A stretch of 64,000 nt of DNA. Source: Lates calcarifer. Taxonomy: Eukaryota > Chordata > Actinopteri > Centropomidae. Both the position numbers and the translations under genes were made by a program. Shown piece after piece: positions 1 to 12,135 of this stretch. The number at the start of each line of letters is the position of its first letter. The stretch's first letter is position 1. The stretch is from contig NC_066838.1 in assembly GCF_001640805.2 (NCBI RefSeq), forward strand, positions 4,799,101-4,863,100, written 5' to 3'. Under the pieces are notes generated by a model that saw only the letters and a list, made by a program, of their open reading frames with translations, was not told where the DNA came from and did no database searches.

Positions 1-755
1 AAGCTGAATTCGGGAGTCCAACTCCTACAGACAGGACGACACATTATACTCAATTTGTCATTGGGACCAACAAGCAGATGAAAACCAAGTCAACCAGGCA
101 CTAGTGATTACACATAACTGCCGACACCGTTTGTATGACTAACAGGCTTTTTCAGAAAAAACCCACCTTTTTCAGAGCTTTCAACTGTGCTGATACATGC
201 AGTCAACAGACACATCTATTATCTTCACTGTAATGCATATTGCCCCTGTTCTTTTTAATTTATATATTACATAAATAGTTATTGAAAGATGTTGAGATCC
301 GTTCAGAGCCAAAAACCCACAGAGGCAGCACTATTGCACAATGGTAAAATGTTCAATAAAACTATGAATGTTAACCTTATCTACAGACAAATTTATTTGG
401 CAGCAACAAACACTAGATTTTAACTCTGAAAAAAAGATATACATCTTACAAGAGATGTTATATCTTATGTTCAAAAAGTTACAGACAAATCAGAGGAATG
501 GGCAAATTACTGAAGTGCTTGTCAATACAAGATGTTCTCCCAGAGATAACACATTGTTCCTCATATCTCCAAAAACAGAAAAAAAGAAACCATTATTTTG
601 TTAAATCAAATCGACTACATACTCCAAGTAAACAGAAAATTACCCCCTTAGAGATAGCATCATGAATGCACTCAGTAAGAGTCATAGAATTGCTCATCAT
701 TGTATTTCAGTATTTCTAGTGTGTCCATGGAAATTTTGGCCTGATATTGCTGTTA
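1..755. other. Unassigned AT-rich DNA
   Basis: No recognisable gene, RNA or repeat is seen. The open frames are short and look random. Probably intronic or intergenic. Confidence 0.5.
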
Positions 756-1000
756 TGATAAAGGTCGGCTGGTAACCTACGACATTAGGATTTATCCTCC
801 ATGGACAATAAATGGCCATAATAGCTTTAATGGAAATCCAGTCATTTGTTTTTTGTTTTGTTTTGGATTTTTTTATAGCTTTTCATGAAGCAAATGGTTG
901 GTCATGGGGAAACTGTAAGCTGACAGTGGTGCGAGACTAAAGGTCAGTGGGCCACCAAAAACATTAGGACTCATTCTCCAGGGACCATAAATATACAGAG
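756..1000 (+). repeat. Degenerate dispersed repeat, copy 1
   Basis: This stretch holds two worn monomers of a motif reading roughly 'acattaggat-ttatcctcc-tggacaataaat', the second near 960-990 as 'ttctccagggaccataaat'. The same pattern recurs at 7320-7625 and 20090-20420, where it is better preserved. The family resembles a very common teleost interspersed repeat built around 'ggaccatgaatgtctgtacc'. I know it from memory only and cannot give its class. This is the most decayed of the three copies. Confidence 0.5.
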
Positions 1001-1966
1001 TGCTTAGGTGTCATGTAGTTGTCAAAAGTCATTGCTCTGAACCAGTCATGTGGAAATGGTTAATGGACAGAGTGACTGACCAATCAGGTGACAGACACTG
1101 CCATCTTTTGGCCCTGCCATTGTTGGGGGGAAAGTTACCTACATTTAACTATAGAACTATGCATGTCCACTTTTTTTATACATGCAATATTTGGTTACAC
1201 TGCAGCCTAGGTGCTCTGAGTGACTATCTCCAGCATTTAAGCTGCTTGGAATCATACTCTGATTAAAACATCAGTAATTGCTCTGCTAGCAAAGGTGTTT
1301 CACAGGCAATGTTACACATGTACTTGAAAATGAAAATTTCAGTTTTCTATGTTGTAAATTACATTATATTAATAGAATGAAAAAGGTGGAAGCAATCGTG
1401 ACAGCACAGCACCCAGGTGGTGTACAGCAAGCACATACTGGACATATTTAGTAGTTTATCTTCAAAAACAGCAGGAGTTTGTGTGGACTGTGTGGATTTA
1501 TTAAGTAAATAATTAGTTTTGTGAGTTTAAAGTGGAGCATTTTGTTAAAACTGCATGCCCCATCACCCAGAGACCCAGAATTTTACTGAAACAACAAACT
1601 CCAGCATTCTCACATAAGCTGGCCACCCAACACACTGCAATACTTGATAAAACTTTCTGCTTTCTCTTGGTGAAAAAGATCAGAGAAAAAAATAATCATA
1701 ACTCTACAGTAACTTACAATGTCATTTAGTTGAGGACTGTAACATGCTTCCAAATTAAAATAAAACGGGACAGAGAGGCTGAGAGGTAAGAAAACATAAA
1801 GAACTATGTGAAAGAAAGAACAAATAAAAGATTAAAGATTACAGAAATTTGGTGACATTTTAAAAGCCATATACAACATATATATTAAAATACTTTACAC
1901 AACAAAATTTAACTCTGCAAAGCAAGCCCAGCAGTGTGTCTCAGGCAGCCATGAAGTGTGAGGTAC
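1001..1966. other. Unassigned AT-rich DNA
   Basis: No family, splice-flanked exon or RNA gene can be supported here. Short open frames are present with no recognisable protein. Confidence 0.45.
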
Positions 1967-1975
1967 ATATAGTAT

Positions 1976-2261
1976 GGGTGTAACAATTCTCCAAATCCAC
2001 AGTTAGAATAATACTTTGGTGGTTGTTTTCTTGTGTTATAGTTGTTAATAGTTGTGTGATAAATTGTGAAACAAACAAAAAAAAAAAATCATTAATAACT
2101 TAATGAGAACTCAGCAGGCTCCACCTGCAGTGATGGCAGTGGATTGGAGTTGGAGCATATGGGAATACATATTGCCATACATCATCCTGTATTGCAATAT
2201 AATATTGTGAATGTTTGTACCATAGTTTTGGTCTCGGTTTCAGAATCATTACACGCCTAAT
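1976..2261 (+). mobile_element. Degenerate hAT-like MITE (tentative)
   Basis: The left end reads GGGTGTAACAATTCT. The right end, on the complementary strand, reads about GGCGTGTAATGATTCT, so the two form imperfect terminal inverted repeats. The 9-mer ATATAGTAT occurs just outside the left end (1967-1975) and just outside the right end (2262-2270), close to the 8 bp duplication expected of hAT elements. 'GGGTGTAAC' ends are common among fish hAT-type repeats. The inside is non-coding and includes an A run. The flanks are AT-rich, so the shared 9-mer could be chance. Confidence 0.4.
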
Positions 2262-2270
2262 ATATAGTAT

Positions 2271-3034
2271 TGTAAGTATACAGGCACATGCCTCTAAATG
2301 AAACAGTTTTTTAAAATAAAAAAAGCTGTGTAGCTTTTTCTGGTCAGTCAGACAGTGAGCTTAATCAAAACCAGTTAGTTTAATGGCCACTGTTGTCATC
2401 AAAAATCCAGTACTGGTCAGACTGTGCCAATAAAATTGTGGGTTTCTTCTATAGCTCTATATACATGCACATTACACTCTATTCCTAGTTACTTCTTCAA
2501 TCAACTTGTGCTTGGTGGGGTTCCATATCAACCAAAGATGACGACTTGTTGCCAGAGCCCCCAGCCAGCCTGCAGTCTGTGCCTTTTTTTCTGTATGGTA
2601 GTATCCAGACAGGAGGAGGAGGAAGGAGAAAAGCAGTTCATAACAAAGAGAAGACTGCCTCTCTTTATTTGACCCCTGTCTGAGTCAGTCTGAGATTTTT
2701 CTCTTTTCAGCCTTTCTCTTCATCGATGACACTTTTCTGCCTGTCTCACATTCACCCACTTTGATTCCTATTTTTAATTATTACACTTTTAAAAAACTGA
2801 ATTCTTATATAAAATCTCTGTCTACTTTCTATCCTTGTGAGGACATTTAGATGTCACAAATGAAAGAATCCATGCACACACTCAGTGATCATGAAGGAGG
2901 GATGGAAGATGGTGGGCACCTCTCCAGGGTGTCCTTTGGATTTGGTTGAACCACCTGGGCTCACACAGCACCCCACAGGAGACAGACAGACAAACACTCA
3001 CAGACATACAAAAAGTGGGAGGAACAGGCCAGCT
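2271..3034. other. Unassigned DNA
   Basis: No supported gene. The sequence is AT-rich with a pyrimidine-rich stretch near 2690-2790. Confidence 0.4.
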
Positions 3035-3050
3035 GGTGTGTGTGTGTGTG
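3035..3050 (+). repeat. (GT)8 microsatellite
   Basis: A short perfect GT run, followed by an interrupted TTTATGTGTGTG tail. It pairs with the (AC) run about 140 bp downstream. Confidence 0.85.
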
Positions 3051-3184
3051 TTTATGTGTGTGAGTTATGAGATATGCAGAGCTTCTCATGCCATTCCCAG
3101 TGGGTTTCCTATCACAACACATTACACACTTTCTACCTCTCACCTCCTCCTATATCCATCTCTCTTAGACTCTCTCACACAGGT

Positions 3185-3209
3185 ACACACACACACACAC
3201 ACACACACA
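3185..3209 (+). repeat. (AC)12 microsatellite
   Basis: A perfect AC run. The GT run at 3035 is its reverse complement, so the two could pair in single-stranded DNA. Confidence 0.9.
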
Positions 3210-5410
3210 TAATGTTGAATGCACATACACTTCACTGCAGTGTGCAGCACTGAACCAGTGCTGTGCTGGATAGCTAAGTAACAGTCAGAGACAGAGTGTG
3301 GTGGGAGCTTTGGATGCTGTCCCAGTGTTTATTGGGGAGAAGGCCAGTGGTGGAGTGATGCAGAGAGCCTTAGTGGACCCACTCTACCTCCCACATGACA
3401 TCCTCTTAATGTTGTACACACAGAATGGGAGCACTATGTGGTTATACCTTAATGCAGTGAAGAATAAATTTAAAACTGACTAAAAAAACTACTGAAGAGC
3501 CTTCTGAGTGCGTATTAATTTCAGAAAACCAAAGCTTTGACCTGAAGTTCATCACTAGACCATAGGGCAATAACTCAAAATTACTTTCTATCGATTTTGA
3601 GTAGAATCGTAATGAATTGATCATTTAGTTTCAGTTTGGCAAATAAAGAAATAAAAATGTGATGATGTAATTCATAACAGCAGAATACAGTTTATTGAAC
3701 TGAACTAGAATCTAACCAATACAGTGGCTGGGTTGATATATTGGCTCATATTAGCTTCAATTATATTAAAGATAGATTGTATTATTTTATAGGAAAGGTG
3801 ATAAGCAAAAATAGGTGTCATTACATTACATCATTATTTGAAACAGGGTCTCCAAAGCACCAAAAAATGTATTACAGCACAATGCGACCTAGAGCCCAAC
3901 TGATGCAGTGCAAGATCTTTTTTTCTTTTCTTTTTCTTTTTTTTTTAATTGACCTCCCTCACCTCACCTTAAAAGTGCTACATGTACATTTTTCTACTGC
4001 TACATAGGCAGCATTAGCATTAACAGCTGTTTGCTTACAAAGAGCCAAAAATGTTAGAATTCGCCTTCTGTGCAGTGCTACTTCTTCACCTCTCACGCTG
4101 GACTGAGGGCAGACTGGACGCTACAGTGACCCGCTGTCACAGAGTGGTATCATGGGATGGGGCAGGCCAGGGTTAGCTGGTTAGCATGCTAACTTGAAGT
4201 GATAGAAATACATACAAAACAAGAGTCAACACTGGTGTTGTTTTCCACTGCTGGAGACAGCTCTTGGTGAGTAGAGGAATTAAGTTTGATGTTGAACTTG
4301 GAACATTTCTTCTAGACTGGTAAAAGTAACCAGCTGTTCATGCTAATGTTGGCTATGTAGCTATAAGCAATCTATCAAGCACTACTGTAGTAAATTCACT
4401 TATAGAGCAAGTGAAAGATTGTGATGCTATGAAGCAAGCACAAAGAATAATGCTGGAAGAAAATAAGAAGTCCACTGAATTGCAAGTAACATGAAAATGC
4501 AAGACAAGAAAAGCCAAACTGGGTGTGGTAAATTTAGAACAGTGCCACCATTACATATTTTGTCCACCAGAGAGCACTAACAGGACTGTTTTTCAACTGT
4601 AAAATGTCCTGTTCACTGTGCATTTTGGTTACACAGCTCACAACATTAAAAAAAATAACATGCAAGGCAAGGAAGGACTTGAGCAAAGAATTCAAGTGTA
4701 ACAGGTTGGTACAAAACTGCCTACCCCTTTCCAACACAGCCTTCTCGCCTACACTGCATATCTACACATAGAGTCTGGAAATGTAACATTACCTATGACA
4801 GCAGACTGGTGCAATTCAATGGATGTTTGAGACCCGTCAAAAATGACATGCAGTTCCAAAACCAACCAGAAACATCCTTCCATCTTCATGTGGGTGGTTC
4901 ACAATCACATCTATCACACCCTCCGTGGGTTGTGTGAGCCCTGCAAACCACCATGTCATCCGGATTTGATGGATTTTGATGAAATGCCTCCCACAAGATT
5001 AGGAGTAGCTGTAATGCGGCTGTCAAGGGTCATACACTGTGGACGTCCATCTGAATTATCTGTCTGGTTTCACTCTGCTTCACTCTAACTGGCAATAAAA
5101 CGGTTTTAAAAATTCACATTTATGTTGATGAACCTTGCAGGCACTCTCTGAGGTAGCCAGTAGTTAATTCCAGGTGTTCCCTAGGCAGAGAAGGACAGCA
5201 AGGGTTCTGGCTGATGTTGGGGAGAGTTGCCTCACCTGAGGGCAGATCTGGGGGTTAACATGAGGATCCCACTCTGACAGGGTGTCAATACAAAGCAATT
5301 TACAGGACCCCATGAAGAATCGACCCCCTAGATAACAGGCAATTTCTCTGCTCTGCTGGTCACCACAGCCCGCGCAAGACCAGATCAGAGCAGAGACAGG
5401 TAAACACAGA
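3210..5410. other. Unassigned DNA
   Basis: About 2.2 kb without a gene I can support. It includes a T-rich run near 3918-3948. The segment around 4050-4330 has the look of an old interspersed repeat ('ggttagcatgctaac' and similar), but I cannot define its ends. Confidence 0.35.
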
Positions 5411-5446
5411 CAGAGAGCGAGAGAGAGAGAAAGAGAGAGAGAGAGA
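5411..5446 (+). repeat. (GA)n microsatellite
   Basis: GA-rich run with two interruptions (AGCGAG and AAAG). Confidence 0.85.
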
Positions 5447-5855
5447 TTGGAAGAAAAAAGTAGGGGGGTGATTAGGACCATATACTATACAGCATCAACA
5501 CATGCCTTCAGAGTTACTCTTCTGTACATCCACTCATACACAGGCTTGAACCCAGACTTAAGATAACACATACTGTACATTTAGACAGAAAGCAAACTTG
5601 CACACGTACACCACTTCTGCACACGCACAGACACACAAGAACTCCAGCTAGCACACCCACAAAGAGCACAGCTGATATGGATGCAGCTCAGGAGAGGGAG
5701 GATGTGAAAGCAGCGTTAGGCTGTGGATAAGAGTCAGAACCAGACTAAATTAAACAGAGACACAGAGCAGTGAGACTCACACTGAAAGATGAATGAAAGA
5801 TATGAAAAGAAGAGAGAGACAAAGGCAAGGAGAACAGCATTTTTTCAAAACAGAA

Positions 5856-5887
5856 CTATATATATATATATATATATAATATATAAA

Positions 5888-5927
<40 letters not shown>
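5856..5927. repeat. (TA)n-A(n)-(TA)n self-complementary tract
   Basis: A TA run, a 12-base A run and a second TA run. The two TA blocks can fold on each other, a likely site of slippage or assembly error. Confidence 0.85.
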
Positions 5928-5928
<1 letters not shown>

Positions 5929-7319
5929 AAAAACGGTCTCCTTTCAACTTTGTGGCAGTAGTATTAGGGACTAAATATCCTTCTATCCTTGCTATTTTTG
6001 CTTGATTTTTCACCAATTTTTTTCTCAAATATTGAATCAGAATACAGATGGATATTGTTCACCTCAGTACCTGGGTCAGTGTCATCCCTCTGTATTTGGA
6101 AGAGTAAGTTTGGGGCCAGCTGAAAGTGGCACAAGCTGCTAACACTCACGTTACTCTGCTTGTGTTGACTGCACCTCTGGATTACTTTGCTGTCAGTGCA
6201 CACGTCACATCTTATATGAGCAGTGAGGGTTGTTGCTCCACCAGCATATTTTGTGATATCATTGTGCATTTTACAGACTGCAGATGCCATGAGGATGTGA
6301 GGCAGTCGTGTTCCCAGTAGTCCTGACACTCCCTCTGGTGTGGGAATGTTGTGGATAGCTCTGGGTAGCTATATGAGAGGGGGATGTAATGAACCTGCAG
6401 CGGACGGCCTGGTCTCACATACTGACACATACATGCCAACACATACAAGCTGTGGGTGCTGCACTGCAGAGAGAAAGTTGCTTAGAAAGATTGGGTTTTG
6501 ACAACTGTATTGTTTTTTTCCCTCAATTTCTCACAGACTTTGGGTTGGATTAGTAGTTTTTCTGTATAATTTCCTGATTTTTGTATTCAGAGAGATTGCC
6601 ATTTTCCCCGGAGCTTGACAGCTCTAATATTATGTTTATGAAAATACACAAATTTCTTATATTAGTTTATTTAATTTCAGGTGAGGCCAGGTGCTTCCCC
6701 ATGTACAGAGCTGTAAACAAAGGGTTTTCTGAGTTACTGCCCCAATGAAGAAACATTGCTCTTTAAAGACTACAGTGTGTGGAAGAGAGAGGGTTAAGTG
6801 ACCTAAACAGAGAGCAAGGCAGGGAGAGGAAAAGATTTAAAGAAAACAGCACTTGAAGCAATGTCTCCTCAAACATTATAGAACACTGTCTGATACAGTG
6901 CAAAGAATTCTGGATAAAATCATAAGTTCAGCATCTGCCAAGGGTTAGCATCTGAACTCTGAGGTGGAGGAGAGCCAGTTAGATTGCGCTAACCTAGAGT
7001 CAGTCTGTCATGTTGTGAGTAATGGTGAATAACATTGCTAACCTCTCCCAATCCTTTTTAACATTTTATTGTTTAATCTACAAAAAGGCACACATGCCCC
7101 ATGTTTGTGACGTCCCCAGTCAAAACTATATGTCTTTTGGACTTTCTGCTGCTTTCATGTATTTCCTGCACAGCAATCACGTTATCTGAAAAGTGACTTT
7201 TTTCTGTCTTTTTTTCTGGGCAAAAAAATCAAAGGGGAATGGTTCTAGTTCTTTTGCCCCATAGCATGAGATCTCCATTATGTATGTGAATGGGTTGACA
7301 GGCCTGCTGATCAAAACCA
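5928..7319. other. Unassigned DNA
   Basis: No recognisable gene or element. A 121-codon minus-strand open frame (5964-6329) resembles no family I know and has no splice or promoter context that I can see. Confidence 0.35.
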
Positions 7320-7625
7320 GTGACTGAAGTAAAAATGCTGAAATTTCAGGTATTTTAAACTCAATGAGGAAAATTCAGAGGATGGGCTAAATCATTAGGG
7401 TCCTCTGGGTACCATGGATATGGGTACCAAATTTCATGGCAAACCAAACTGAGAAATTTCACAAAAAACAAAAATGAGGAAAAGTCATATGGGACCATCA
7501 AAATCAGGTTATCCTCTGGGGACCAGGAATGTCTGCTATCTGTGCCAATCCATCCAGCATTTTTGAAGGTATTTCAGTCTGGACCAAACCAACCAACAGA
7601 CCAACATTAAGATCCCTAGTGCCAC
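7320..7625 (+). repeat. Dispersed repeat, copy 2 (two monomers)
   Basis: Two monomers run head to tail. Each has 'atta-gg...tcctctggg-accatgg/aatgtct...' followed by a 'ccaaatttcatggca' or 'caatccatcca' box. The right end reads 'atccctagtgccacactgctagc', a typical end for this teleost repeat. It matches 20090-20420 and, more weakly, 756-1000. It is non-coding. Confidence 0.65.
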
Positions 7626-8247
7626 ACTGCTAGCTTGGATAAAAATTACTAACCCCACCAAGTTACTGCTCAGGGGTCAGTGCTATGGTCCAGACATTTT
7701 GGCAGCCTAATGGGACAAAATGGCTGCTGTCCACTTCCTCTGGCCCAAGCTTGCTGAAAAAGGCTCAGATGCCAAGAATATCATGGCAAGTCCACCTTAA
7801 GTCAAAGTAACATCAGATAAAACAACTAACATAAGAAAGCAATACTACCATCATCAGTTTAAACACTAATATTAATGTGAACCACTACTGACATTCTGTA
7901 GTGGTCAGATGGTTCCCTTAGAGTCATAATGAAGCAACTCTCTGAACCCCCATCTGGAGGAAAAAGCTTGCAAGATTATAATTTGTATGCAATCTTTTGC
8001 ACATAAGATTTAAAATAAGACAAAAAAGGCTTCATAATTTACTTATAAAATTACTTTGGATACTTTAAATACTGTTGTACTTTTACTGAAGTAGAACTAT
8101 TTAAGAAAAGGATCTAATTATTTCCTCTAAAATGGCCACAAATTAATATCAGATGGCTGCAGTACGATGTCCTGGAGCTTCCTGGTAGCTATTGCTCCTC
8201 TATACACTTCTTCAAGGGTGGCTCAATGAACCAGCAACAGTATAGGA
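7626..8247. other. Unassigned DNA
   Basis: Nothing recognisable is seen in this stretch. Confidence 0.35.
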
Positions 8248-8302
8248 TTTTATCAGTGTCAGTGTACAGATAAAATCCTCATGATACCCATTCCTAGGGT
8301 TA
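8248..8302 (+). repeat. Short dispersed repeat end (GATAAAATCCT box)
   Basis: Contains 'gataaaatcct-atgatacccattccta', which recurs at 54993-55021 with few changes. AGGGATGGGTATC-type sequence is common at the ends of fish DNA transposons, so these are probably two isolated element ends. Confidence 0.45.
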
Positions 8303-8658
8303 GGCATTCAATTCAGTGAGGTACAATCATAAGAAAAAGAGACAATACTATTTCCATCGGGAACTCTAAACCTTGGTTGTCCATTTGTCCTCCACTCTGT
8401 TGCTTCATTCTTTTGTCTCTCTTCTCCTTACTTCTTTTCCCACCCACACAGCCTGTTTTGGAGCAGGCAGGTTGAGGTGATTCAGAGGTTGGATGAGATG
8501 TGTCTGTAGTGTTGACAGGCAGCAGAAGTTATTCTCTTAAATCTTTAATCTTTACTCTAGACCCAGATCCTTCCCATAAACTGACACCTTTTAATGATGA
8601 GGATACATTAAAGGATTTTTCACATCTTTTGGAGGCTGTTTATAGACATGCAAGAACA

Positions 8659-8660
<2 letters not shown>

Positions 8661-8692
<32 letters not shown>
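8661..8692 (+). repeat. (CA)16 microsatellite
   Basis: Perfect CA run. Confidence 0.9.
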
Positions 8693-8695
<3 letters not shown>

Positions 8696-10103
8696 ACAGA
8701 AATAGGCAGGAGAGTACACCTGTCAAGATGACTGAGCTATTTCTTCACTTTCCTCTACTTTGATCCTTCTCTTCCTCAACTGTCCATTTACTTTTCTGCA
8801 ACTGTCTTATCTCTTCTTCTGCCTGTGAATCACAAATGCATGAAACAGAGCAGGAACAACCAGGTGAATATGCTACAACTTGGTTACCATGGAAACGTAG
8901 GTATCAACTCTCAAGGTCATGGTTTATTTAGAATTCTGCCAGACACACGCACAAACAATGTGTTTTTACTGTTAAAAACATGACTGACTACTATCTGTTT
9001 CCATCTGACCTTTGCTGTTGTAATTCTACCTACAAAGAAAAGGTTTTACAAACGAGCCCCACAAACACATCAGGGGCTTTTTTTTTTTTTTTAATTTTCT
9101 CAAGCACCTCATTGTAGGAAATCAGTCCTGGCTAACTGGCTACACATTCTCAGTGGTGCATAATTTCAACTTTCCTAACTTATCTCTGCTGATATTTAGG
9201 AGCGCTCCAGAGGGGTCCGTACTCATTAGGACCCACGAGGAAAATGGTGTAGATGACGATGAACTTATTAAAAACCATCCTTCTGGCAAGAACGTGGTCA
9301 TTTTTGTGACTGACCTATTGTAGGACACAAATGGGAGCACAGGCTCTCTTCATAAAATTGAGAGTCCTCGCAACCATAGGGCACTTCCACTTCCATCAGT
9401 TCTCACTGATTTCTGACTGTCATCCTTCGTCATCAGTGCTACACAGACCCATGTGAGGACAGTTATCTTATTTAGTTTCACAAAGAGCCTATGGAGAAAT
9501 AACTGATTCTAAGCATCATTAATATTATTTGACAGCATATTAACCACATTATAAATAACGTTCAGCAGGATGTTTTGTCCACCACCACCACTCCAGTGGG
9601 TATTACTGTTGGATGACTATGTCACACACTTTTTGTAGGATAGAAGTGCAGCAGACCATAGCTTTTGACTGTCTAATTGATCATAGAAAGTCCATGCACT
9701 TACATGCTGATGCACTTGTCACCATGGTTACTAAATGATTAAGATAAATATATAATCTGCTTAAACTGCTACTGCTTCCTAAACAGTTCACAATCAATAA
9801 TAGTGGTTTAGCATTTGAATTCATGCTAAAGTCACTGACCTGTCATGAAATCTCGTGGTTGGTCCATTTACTTTCCGTTTGCTCAGACAGACCCTGCTTT
9901 TCAAGCAGTTTCTGCCTGGTTGTTAGATTGACAGTTTTCATGCTAGCACAAATTAAGTGCTCTAAACTGGCAAAGGCACCAGAGTCCATACAGACCAAAC
10001 CAACCAAAGCAACCTTAAAGGAAGGCAGGAAATACAGTTTTGAAGTGATGATTTGGGTCTGTCACAACCAATAATTTTGGTAGCAATAAAACTTCAGCTT
10101 TGA
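8693..10103. other. Unassigned DNA
   Basis: No gene can be supported. The segment 9140-9450 is less AT-rich and keeps an open minus-strand frame of 66 codons with no recognised domain. It could be a conserved non-coding block, but nothing here proves that. Confidence 0.35.
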
Positions 10104-10143
10104 TCTCTCTCTCTCTCTCTCTCTCTCAGACACACACACACAC
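10104..10143 (+). repeat. (CT)n-(CA)n compound microsatellite
   Basis: A CT run (10104-10127) followed by a short CA run. An AT-rich block with TTAATTAATTAATTCATTAAA and an octamer ATGCAAAT lies just downstream (10190-10230). Confidence 0.85.
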
Positions 10144-10440
10144 AGCTCCTCGCATAATTAGCCGATTCATTTCACTTCCACAAGTTGTATTCATGCAAAT
10201 CCTGATTTAATTAATTAATTCATTAAAAACTATTGACGGCAGGGCTATAATACCTGAGAGATATATTCCTGTTGTTACGGTGCATCACTTGACAATGAAT
10301 GACACTGTAGAAATACCCATTTGTTCTGACATATAAAGGACACATAAGTTAACACTGGAGTATAGTTGTAAGGGAAATTGTATAGTAGTGGAGAAAATAA
10401 CCATGTTCTCCACAGTGAGGTACACCACAGCCCACAGAGG

Positions 10441-10515
10441 GTTTAGTCCTAGGTTAACTTTCAGTGTGATTCCTAAGAGAGACTCTGAGATGCTTTATAA
10501 ATCCAGCTCCTGGAC
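10441..10515 (+). repeat. Old dispersed repeat, copy A
   Basis: Shares 'ggttaactttna', 'attcct', 'actctgagatgct' and 'cagctcctg' boxes in the same order as 13091-13165. Divergence is high, so this is an old repeat pair of unknown class. Confidence 0.4.
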
Positions 10516-11637
10516 ACATATCATCAGTTATGCTTAGAATAGCACAACATGTGATCCACACTTGTGATGCTAGTGTTTTTTTTTTTCACATGTTCTAGTA
10601 AAACAGTTCTGCTGCTACCGCATACATGAAGTATCACAGAAGTTGCCTAAGTTTACTGCTAATGTTAACCACTTTATTTATCATGCATGGGTAAACTTGA
10701 AAATGGATTCAGCATAGTTCTGTAGGCGTAACTTTTTGTCCAAATGCAACGCTCATTTACACATCTTTAAACTCCAGTGCTGTGGGCTTTAACTATTGAT
10801 CTTTTGGTTATTAACCCTAGTCTGGAGACAGCATTAAGTTCTGCCAGCAGCAAAAAAAGCTTTCTGTTGTGCTCCATCTTTCTGTTTGTCTGTATTTGCC
10901 ACTGTGTGTACCCATGCATTATTTGTGAAAAGGGATTTGAAACACATCTAACCAGATAAATAAAGAACACACTCCCTTCTTTTTCCTGTGCATAATTGCC
11001 TATGATGATGTGGTGACCTGCCATCCAGACTCAAACTCAAAGTATTACAGTGAGCTATTATCTCTCCGCTAAATTAGAGAGATTATATGGCTATAAAAAG
11101 GATACAGCACAGCAAAGGAAATTATAATAAAATACTTAATTTAGTCTGCAATTTTCATCACTTCATGGAGTGTTAACAAACCCTGATTACAGCAGCGTGC
11201 TTTAATTAATGCTATCAATAACACATATCATGTCCAAGATATATGGGTACATTCAGGTACTGTATATGAATGTAATTACATACAATTTTAGATACATTTT
11301 TGAAAAAAGAAGTATTTAAATGTACAGTATGTGACATGCAGCCACCATTAGTGGATTTTCAGGCCACCAGTAGCTGGTTTTAATGTTTAATGTTGGCGAA
11401 AAAAGCCTGAGATAGTCAAATTTTTTTAAGAAAAAGTTATTTAGCATGCATGAAGAAAAGTCATAATATTTGAGCTAATTTAAGTTATATAAATATATAA
11501 AGTTATATTTCAAGAATAAAGTGGTACATTTTTCACAATTTTAAACAAATTTGTGATGTTTAGAATGAAGTTTTAATGTTTCAAAAACCAAATAAGTCAT
11601 AATAAATCAAGAATAATTAATATATTAAGATAAAGCC
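10516..11637. other. Unassigned AT-rich DNA
   Basis: No gene or element boundaries are visible. The sequence becomes strongly AT-rich toward 11400-11640. Confidence 0.4.
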
Positions 11638-11688
11638 ATAATACTTCTACAAGGAAGTTGTAATTTTAAGAGAAAGAGATGTGGTAGG
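11638..11688 (+). repeat. Left copy of 51-bp direct repeat flanking an insertion
   Basis: Begins ATAATACTTCTACAAGG and ends GATGTGGTAGG. It is repeated with about three differences at 12084-12135. The two copies bracket the inserted block 11695-12086, as a target-site duplication would, but they are far longer than any transposase-made duplication. A six-base filler (AACACT) separates this copy from the block. Confidence 0.85.
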
Positions 11689-11694
11689 AACACT

Positions 11695-12086
11695 AAGTCA
11701 CTATAGCTGCTGTGAATGGTTGAAGCTGCAATGAAAAGAAGAACATACTAATAAACCAAGATAGCAAAAGAAAAAGGTATAAATAATGACCCATACAGCA
11801 TATTGGACATTCAGTGGTCTATTGGCAATAGTTCTAATCCTGTGTCCCTACAATAATTGCTACCTCATGATGAATGTCAATATATGTCTTTCTGTTCTCA
11901 ACCTTATCTAACCTGATAATTCATCCAGCATACACAATGCATATTTGAATATCAGTTAGCAAAAACGTATTCATTTCTCTCTGTGTACTCTCCTCTAGAT
12001 CCACGAACACAAAGTCATAATTACTAAAAGTCATGTCCACTTTCAAATTAAAGTTCTGAATTTACTCAGTTCCTTTAAAAATGATA
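11695..12086 (+). repeat. Segmental duplication, copy 1 (inserted copy)
   Basis: This 392 bp block is nearly identical, in the same orientation, to 16653-17132, from 'aagtcactatagctgctg' through 'cagttccttt-aaaatgata'. The visible differences are a few substitutions, a small replaced segment near 11755-11775, and lack of 96 bp present in the other copy (16887-16982). It shows no terminal inverted repeats, no A tail and no coding potential. The flanking 51-52 bp direct repeats suggest that this copy is the derived one, pasted into the site. Confidence 0.9.
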
Positions 12087-12135
12087 ATACTTCTACAAGG
12101 AAGTTGTAATTTTTAGAGAAAAAAGATGTGGTAGG
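12084..12135 (+). repeat. Right copy of 52-bp direct repeat flanking an insertion
   Basis: It overlaps the end of the duplicated block by three bases (ATA), so block and target share microhomology at this junction. After GTAGG the sequence continues with CGGAAAATAAAGC, presumably the original downstream DNA. Confidence 0.85.

Noticed and set aside
5507..6328. Possible exon from open frames on both strands
   Set aside because: Frames overlap on both strands without coherent splice sites, which suggests chance.
5964..6329. 121-codon minus-strand open frame
   Set aside because: No recognised family, no splice or promoter signals, and its downstream end runs toward an AT microsatellite. Probably chance, although its length is above average.
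9140..9340. Minus-strand 66-codon frame that looks fairly protein-like
   Set aside because: Serine-rich in part, no recognised domain, and no clear splice sites. It may be conserved DNA but cannot be called a gene.
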